Assembly (NCBI GenBank): GCA_945788485.1
Contig: CALZMB010000054.1
Span: forward strand, 1-10,876
DNA length: 10,876 nucleotides
Direction of reading: 5' to 3'
Source of the DNA: an uncultured bacterium
Lineage (GTDB): Bacteria > Bacteroidota > Bacteroidia > Bacteroidales > Bacteroidaceae
Shown: piece by piece, positions 6,254 through 10,876 of the stretch
Position numbering within the stretch: position 1 is the first letter of the stretch
Layout: each line of letters starts with the position of its first letter
Notes under the pieces: generated by a model
Databases searched by the model: none
Seen by the model: only the letters and a program-made list of their open reading frames with translations
Told to the model about the DNA's origin: nothing
Position numbers and translations under genes: made by a program

Positions 6254-8140
6254 TCAGTTTTTGCGTTTGTTTTTCTGCTGCCTTGCGTTATGTTGTCTCT
6301 GTCTCGTGAAGTTGTTTTGCGTACCTTTATATAGTGCTTTTATGAGGTCATGGCGGTTCATTCTGTTGAGGCATCTGATGATGTTCTGCTGTTCTTCGGG
6401 TTTATACCAGAAGAAGAACTGGCGTTGTTCAATTTTCTCTTTCGGGTTCTTCGCGGCGAAGACAGGTTCGAGTGTGTACGGGTTGTAGCCTGTGTACCAC
6501 ATTTCAGTCGCTACGGTCATTGGTGTCGGCGTGAAGTCCTGCACCTGTTCGAGGTGGAAGTCCATGTCTTTCGTTATGGCTGCAAGTTCTGCCATGTCTT
6601 CAGCGTGGCATCCCGGGTGGCTGCTTATGAAATAAGGTATGATTTGCTGTTTCAGTCCTTCTTCCCTGCATATTCTGTTGAATATTGCTTTGAACTCCCT
6701 GAAGAGGTTGAACGGCGGTTTCCTCATGAGTTTCAGCACGTTGTCCGATGTATGTTCTGGCGCTACTTTCAGTCTTCCGCTGACGTGTCTTGTAATGAGT
6801 TCGCGTGTGTATTTCTCCGCGGCGTCGTTAGCCTTGCTGTCTTCAGACCTGTGCAGCAGGAGGTCGTATCTCACTCCTGAGCCGATGAAACTCTTCTTTA
6901 TTCCGGGCAGCGCATCGACATCGCGGTAGAGTTCGATGAGTTTTGTATGGTCAGCGTTGAGGTTCTGGCATATTTTCGGGAAGATGCACGAGGGGCGTTT
7001 GCATTTCTCGCATTTCGCCATGTCTTTTCCCTTCATGCCGTACATGTTGGCGGAGGGTCCTCCGAGGTCGCTGAGATAGCCTTTGAAGTCGTGCATCTGC
7101 ATCACTTTCTTCACCTCCTCGATGATGTTTTCTTTCGAGCGGCATGTGATGAATTTGCCTTGGTGTGCCGAAATTGTGCAGAAGGCGCATCCTCCGAAGC
7201 ATCCGCGGTGTATGTTTACCGAGTGTTTTATCATCTCGTATGCCGGAATGCGTTTGTCTTTGTATTTGGGGTGTGGCAGGCGCGTGAACGGCAGGCTGTG
7301 TGTCCTGTCGAGCTCTTCTGTCGTCATTGTGGGGTATGGCGGGTTGACGATGGTCCACCATTCACCGGTCTTCTGCAGTATTCGTTGCGCATGAATCCGG
7401 TTTGACTCCTCTTCGATGTGTCTGAAGTTCTCAGCCTGCGCCTTCTTGTCCGATAGGCATTCTTCGTGCGAGTGGAGTATTATGTCGTCGTCTTTTATCC
7501 CTCCGGGTATGTCTTTCTCCTTTCTTATGATGACAGTCTGTGGCAGCGTGTCTATTTCGGCCATTGTTTTTCCGGCATCGAGCAGGCGTGTCAGTTCTGT
7601 CGTGACTTTTTCTCCCATGCCGTATGTTATCATGTCAGCGCCTGCGTCGTAGAGTATGCATTTCCTCAGTCCGTCTTTCCAGTAGTCGTAGTGTGTGACC
7701 CGTCTGAGCGAAGCCTCTATTCCTCCGAGTATGACGGGCACGTCAGGATACAGTTCTTTCAGAATCTGTGTATAAACGATGGTGGGGTATTCCGGTCTGC
7801 AGTCGTGCCTTCCGTTGGGCGAGTATGCGTCTTCCGCCCTCAGTCGTTTGTTTGCGGTGTATTTGTTCACCATCGAGTCCATGCATCCCGGTGCGACGGC
7901 GAAGAACAGCCTTGGTTTTCCGAGTTTCTTGAAGTCTCGGTAGTCTCCGTGCCAGTCGGGTTGCGGCACTATAGCCACACGGTAGCCTTCTGCTTCGAGT
8001 GTTCTTCCTATGACTGCAGCGCCGAACGACGGGTGGTCAACGTATGCGTCGGCAGAGAAGATGATGACATCGATGTAGTCCCATCCTCTGAGTTCTGTTT
8101 CTTTTTTTGTTGTCGGAAGGAAATCAGTCAGTAGCGGCAT
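6254..8140 (-). CDS. YgiQ-family radical SAM protein
   Basis: This 628-residue protein belongs to the YgiQ (UPF0313) radical SAM family, whose reaction is not established. The N-terminal third (DVIIFSADAYVDHPSFG near 24-40, VILGGIEASLRR at 136-147) resembles the family's B12-binding-like Rossmann region. The radical SAM site is CFGGCAFC at 314-321 (C314, C318, C321), which binds a [4Fe-4S] cluster and S-adenosylmethionine. A second cysteine group, CEKCKRPSCIFPKIC (377-391), and KVAPEHTSDNVLKLMRKP (458-475) are family-typical. The C-terminus beyond about 605 is a basic Gln/Asn/Arg/Lys-rich tail. The ATG at 8140 gives the expected LTDFLPTTKKE start. It overlaps the upstream 105-residue gene by 17 bases, which suggests translational coupling. 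I saw no hairpin terminator after the stop codon. Confidence 0.95.
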   Translation of the reverse strand: MPLLTDFLPTTKKETELRGWDYIDVIIFSADAYVDHPSFGAAVIGRTLEAEGYRVAIVPQPDWHGDYRDFKKLGKPRLFFAVAPGCMDSMVNKYTANKRLRAEDAYSPNGRHDCRPEYPTIVYTQILKELYPDVPVILGGIEASLRRVTHYDYWKDGLRKCILYDAGADMITYGMGEKVTTELTRLLDAGKTMAEIDTLPQTVIIRKEKDIPGGIKDDDIILHSHEECLSDKKAQAENFRHIEEESNRIHAQRILQKTGEWWTIVNPPYPTMTTEELDRTHSLPFTRLPHPKYKDKRIPAYEMIKHSVNIHRGCFGGCAFCTISAHQGKFITCRSKENIIEEVKKVMQMHDFKGYLSDLGGPSANMYGMKGKDMAKCEKCKRPSCIFPKICQNLNADHTKLIELYRDVDALPGIKKSFIGSGVRYDLLLHRSEDSKANDAAEKYTRELITRHVSGRLKVAPEHTSDNVLKLMRKPPFNLFREFKAIFNRICREEGLKQQIIPYFISSHPGCHAEDMAELAAITKDMDFHLEQVQDFTPTPMTVATEMWYTGYNPYTLEPVFAAKNPKEKIEQRQFFFWYKPEEQQNIIRCLNRMNRHDLIKALYKGTQNNFTRQRQHNARQQKNKRKN

Positions 8141-8441
8141 TGTCTTGTGCGTGTTCAGTGATGTGTTTGTTGTAGAGAACGATGAGGTTGTGCAGCCCCA
8201 TGGCTTTCATGTTCTGATGGTAGATGACGTCGAAGCATAGTGCGAGCAGGTCTTTGTCGTTGCCTGCGCTGTTTTCGAGCATGCTTCTGATGTTCATGCG
8301 CAGTTTCTCGAGCACGTTTTCGTCGATGATGCCGTTGCTGTCGATAAGGTTTCTGAAGAGCTGGTATTTCGCTATGGTGTCGAGATGCCCTTCAGTTATT
8401 TCTATTGTCCTTGTCCCGGATTCGTTTGTTGTGATTTGCAT
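8124..8441 (-). CDS. Hypothetical 105-residue protein upstream of ygiQ
   Basis: I do not recognise this protein. It is 105 residues, cytoplasmic by appearance (no signal peptide or membrane segment), acidic-to-neutral, and apart from a short beta-like start (MQITTNESGTRTIEITEG) probably helical: IAKYQLFRNLIDSNG, ENVLEKLRMNIRSMLE, DLLALCFDVIYHQNMKAMGLHNLIVLYNKHI. The ATG at 8441 is the first in the frame after a 51-base gap from the amidase-like gene. Its last 17 bases overlap the start of ygiQ in a different frame. The overlap and the composition suggest a real gene rather than a chance frame. A role linked to the YgiQ protein is inferred from position only. Confidence 0.78.
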   Translation of the reverse strand: MQITTNESGTRTIEITEGHLDTIAKYQLFRNLIDSNGIIDENVLEKLRMNIRSMLENSAGNDKDLLALCFDVIYHQNMKAMGLHNLIVLYNKHITEHAQDNAATD

Positions 8442-8492
8442 ATTCTGGATTGTTTTGTTATGATTTCCGCCTTTTGTTTTCCCGGTTTTATG

Positions 8493-10876
8493 TCAGTTTT
8501 CTTTTCCGAGCAGCATTTCCGTTATTCTTCTCATGACAAAGAGCCTGTCGTCTCTCTGCTTGATACATTCGAATGGGAAGCCGAGGGCGAAGACGGCGTT
8601 GCCGTTGTCTTTGCACAGCGCGGCAGCCGACGCGCCGGAGGCGTAAGCGACGAGCGGAGCTGCGCGTTGCGGCGAGAGAGAATCGGCGGGGGCGATGATG
8701 TCAGATGCCACCGAGGCATAGTGTTCTTCGTTGACGTGCCGATATACTGTCATCTGCCTGCCGAAAGCCGTCACCGAATCGGTCTTCTCGTTAGGGAGGA
8801 GGGCTATGGAGTCGCGGTCGCATCCTATCAGTTCGATGTGCAGGTTGTCTCTCAGCCATGCGCGTTCGTCGTCTTCCTGCATGTCAGATGCTATGTACGA
8901 GCCGCTGACCATCATCGGGCATTTCCTTGCCTTGCATTGCTCAATCTTCTGTCTCATCATCGGCGTGAATGTCTTGTATGGCAGCAGCGAGTGTCCGTCG
9001 TCTTTCTCGTTGCCGAAGATGATGTCCGTGAGCGCGATGTCTCGTGGCGCCTGCTCGTCGGCGAAAGCGTCAGCAGAGGTGCTGATGATGTTGTATGCCC
9101 CGCATTGGCTTATCGCTTCGGCGTGTGTGAATGCGTAGTTGAAATCGTTTCCGGCGGTGTATCGCCCTTCGAGTTCTGTTGCCGAATGTCCGAGGCCGTT
9201 ATATTTCCCTGCCTTTGATTTCTCGAAGACGGTCTGGCTTCCCACCCATGCTGTTGTCCTGCCGTACGACAGCCCGATGTCTTCGTTTATGTCGAAGCCG
9301 CACAATGTGTCGTTCTCCACAACGGCGGGCGATGACAGCCGGTTGAAGGCATTCACGAGGAGCACTGTTTTCTTCGCCTCGGGGTTGTAGTATGCGACGA
9401 GTTCTTCGGTGGGGAAGCTCTCTCCGCCGTCGTTGACGGCAGTCACTCTGAATCTGTAGATTTTGTTCGCCTGTATGGCGAAAGAGTATTTTCTCGCCAC
9501 GACGTTCTTTCCGTTGTCATATCCCGTGTCCCCTATTCTTGTGTATATGTTATAAGATGTAGGGTCGGCGGTCTTCTCTGTCGAGTCATTCTGCGCCTCC
9601 CATGTCAGTGTGACGACGTTGCGCTGCATGTTCACCTGCAGCTTCTTTGGCGGCAGTGGCTGTACGACGGCTTTCTTCCCGCTGTTTCTGGCGATGTTCT
9701 TCAGTATCGACTTGTATATCGCGCGTGCCATGACGAATTTGAAATACGGGTCGTGGCCGTATCGCATATCGGTGAAATTCTCGTGCGAGAGCATCTCTAT
9801 GATGCTGCTTGCCTGCGCTGGCAGGCGTGTCTCGCTGTAGTTTCTGTCTCTCACCTCTCGCGCTTCCCATCGTCCGAAATGTTTCTTCATCTCGCGTGTG
9901 ATGTCGTAGAGGAAGTCGCAGGCGAGGCCGTAGGATTTAGAGCGTGATTCGCCCGACGCCAGTTTCTTGTCGTTGAAATTGCTTGTGCATATCGTCAGCG
10001 AGCCTATGACAGACTTGAAATCCTTCGCCCATCCTGCGTCGCTGTGTATTCCGACCTGCATCTCTATCGGCACTTTCCCTGTCGCCGTCTTTCCGTTCAT
10101 GACGTTTATCTTCTGCAGCGGCACTCTCGCCACGCTGTCTGCAATGGCTTTCGCCACGCTGTCGGCGTTTGCGAGTGTCATGCTGTCACATTCCGTTGCG
10201 TGTATGCTGTCGAGGTATGCTTTCGCCGCCGCCTCAGCGAGTGTTATGGTGTCTGTCTGCGCAACGTCCGCGTCGGCTTTGCTGTCGGGGTTTGTGCGTG
10301 AACCGTATGAGAGCCAGTTTGATGTCAGCGAGCGCACGTTGATGTCGTCGCCGTAGTCGTCATATCCGCCTTTCGAGCATATGGCGGCTCTCGGCGCGCC
10401 GGCATACTGCGCCCAGTATCTGGCGCACTCCATCGAGCGTGGCATGCCGCTTATCTTCCCCTCGCGGCTGTGGTTTCCCATGCCGCCTCCGAACTTCACG
10501 GCGTCTGTAGTGACGAAGCCTTTCCTGCTGCTGCGGTTTGTCAGCATGACATAGTTGCTGAACGTGCTGTAGGCGTCAAACTCGAATGTGCCGAGATACA
10601 CCCATGTCCCGGAGCCCATCTGCTGGTTGACATGGAACTTCGTAGCCTTCCCCTGGTGTACGACGGTATATTCCGCGTCGTCCACCGAGCCGGGCACTGT
10701 CTGGTAGCTGACATACACGGCATATCTGCCGCTCTCAGCGATGTTCGGCTTGTAGTAGGCCTTCGACACGTCAGCGTCGAGTGTCGTGGGCACTATGCGT
10801 GCCGTGCCTTGGGCAAAGGGGCGGTCGCCGTCCTTGTATGCAGCTGTCTGCGGCGCGAAGCCGGGCCGCGGCGCGG
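8493..10876 (-). CDS. Secreted N-acetylmuramoyl-L-alanine amidase-like protein with golvesin and FN3 domains (N-terminus outside window)
   Basis: The frame is open from the right edge to the TGA at 8493-8495, at least 793 residues, so the start is not visible. Residues are numbered from the GTG codon at 10791-10793. Up to about 105 is a golvesin-type beta domain (ESGRYAVYVSYQ, GTWVYLGTFEFD, VTTDAVKFGGG). Residues about 106-375 resemble the second half of an Amidase_3 fold: a zinc-ligand-like histidine in VGIHSDAG (H250) and a catalytic-type glutamate in SSIIEMLSHEN (E333). The first zinc-ligand region (usually DPGHGG) should lie beyond the window, so the golvesin domain appears inserted in the amidase. 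A DS-rich repeat is inserted at about 166-226. An FN3 domain covers about 380-470 and a Rossmann/flavodoxin-like C-terminal domain about 475-766. Relatives are often labelled xanthan lyase or amidase. A cell-envelope role is inferred. It may be co-transcribed with the next two genes. Confidence 0.8.
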   Translation of the reverse strand, partial: APRPGFAPQTAAYKDGDRPFAQGTARIVPTTLDADVSKAYYKPNIAESGRYAVYVSYQTVPGSVDDAEYTVVHQGKATKFHVNQQMGSGTWVYLGTFEFDAYSTFSNYVMLTNRSSRKGFVTTDAVKFGGGMGNHSREGKISGMPRSMECARYWAQYAGAPRAAICSKGGYDDYGDDINVRSLTSNWLSYGSRTNPDSKADADVAQTDTITLAEAAAKAYLDSIHATECDSMTLANADSVAKAIADSVARVPLQKINVMNGKTATGKVPIEMQVGIHSDAGWAKDFKSVIGSLTICTSNFNDKKLASGESRSKSYGLACDFLYDITREMKKHFGRWEAREVRDRNYSETRLPAQASSIIEMLSHENFTDMRYGHDPYFKFVMARAIYKSILKNIARNSGKKAVVQPLPPKKLQVNMQRNVVTLTWEAQNDSTEKTADPTSYNIYTRIGDTGYDNGKNVVARKYSFAIQANKIYRFRVTAVNDGGESFPTEELVAYYNPEAKKTVLLVNAFNRLSSPAVVENDTLCGFDINEDIGLSYGRTTAWVGSQTVFEKSKAGKYNGLGHSATELEGRYTAGNDFNYAFTHAEAISQCGAYNIISTSADAFADEQAPRDIALTDIIFGNEKDDGHSLLPYKTFTPMMRQKIEQCKARKCPMMVSGSYIASDMQEDDERAWLRDNLHIELIGCDRDSIALLPNEKTDSVTAFGRQMTVYRHVNEEHYASVASDIIAPADSLSPQRAAPLVAYASGASAAALCKDNGNAVFALGFPFECIKQRDDRLFVMRRITEMLLGKEN
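10116..10211 (-). repeat. Octapeptide repeat (4 x 8 residues) in the amidase-like protein
   Basis: Four consecutive 8-residue units start with Asp-Ser: DSIHATEC, DSMTLANA, DSVAKAIA and DSVARVPL (residues 195-226, numbered from the GTG at 10791-10793). The last two full units are similar at DNA level (TTCGCCACGCTGTC and a near-copy on the plus strand). The stretch interrupts the conserved domain just before the HSDAG motif and is likely a flexible or helical linker. Confidence 0.7.

Noticed and set aside
7466..8134. 222-residue plus-strand open frame
   Set aside because: Antisense shadow of ygiQ; the translation lacks any known motif while the minus strand has the full YgiQ signature.
8385..9218. 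277-residue plus-strand open frame
   Set aside because: Antisense shadow of the amidase-like and 105-residue genes, whose protein sequences show clear domain features; the plus-strand translation is Cys/Arg/Val-rich without motifs.
10791..10793. GTG codon as the start of the amidase-like protein
   Set aside because: The frame stays open to the window edge with 27 more plausible residues, and the golvesin domain seems to begin upstream of this codon.

Overview
The window looks like chromosomal DNA of a Bacteroidota bacterium, most likely Prevotella or a close relative (Prevotellaceae). This rests on protein recognition: the form of ribosomal protein S1, the MeaB N-terminus, the YgiQ type, and a large secreted amidase-like protein with a golvesin-type domain. 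It is supported by one good match to the Bacteroidota promoter (TTTGC, 19 bases, TAATTTTG) and the absence of strong Shine-Dalgarno sequences. No database search was possible.

Layout: the 3' end of rpsA runs rightward and meets ispH, which runs leftward; each gene has its own strong hairpin terminator between them (588-628 and 697-745). All remaining genes lie on the minus strand. In minus-strand order they are: a cell-wall amidase-like protein with golvesin and FN3 domains (cut by the right window edge), a 105-residue unknown protein, the radical SAM protein YgiQ (overlapping the 105-residue gene by 17 bases), a ThiE/TenI-like protein with a clear promoter, prs, a secreted DUF1573 protein, the MeaB GTPase, a roughly 326-bp non-coding element, and ispH.

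Most genes are housekeeping: translation (S1), isoprenoid precursor synthesis (IspH), PRPP synthesis (Prs), a probable thiamine-related enzyme, and a chaperone GTPase of B12-dependent methylmalonyl-CoA mutase (MeaB). There is no prophage, toxin-antitoxin pair, restriction system, CRISPR array or recognisable transposase.

The most unusual part is 1674-1999. It has 17-bp perfect terminal inverted repeats, a possible 4-bp target duplication (TAAA), long imperfect internal inverted arms, and two kinds of perfect tandem duplication in its centre (20 bp x2 and 29 bp x2). It resembles a non-autonomous MITE-type element. A second unexplained signal is a pair of sequence-related hairpins, sharing a GACAAGTTG core, on either side of the DUF1573 gene. 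A third is a 4 x 8-residue DS-repeat inserted in the amidase-like domain.
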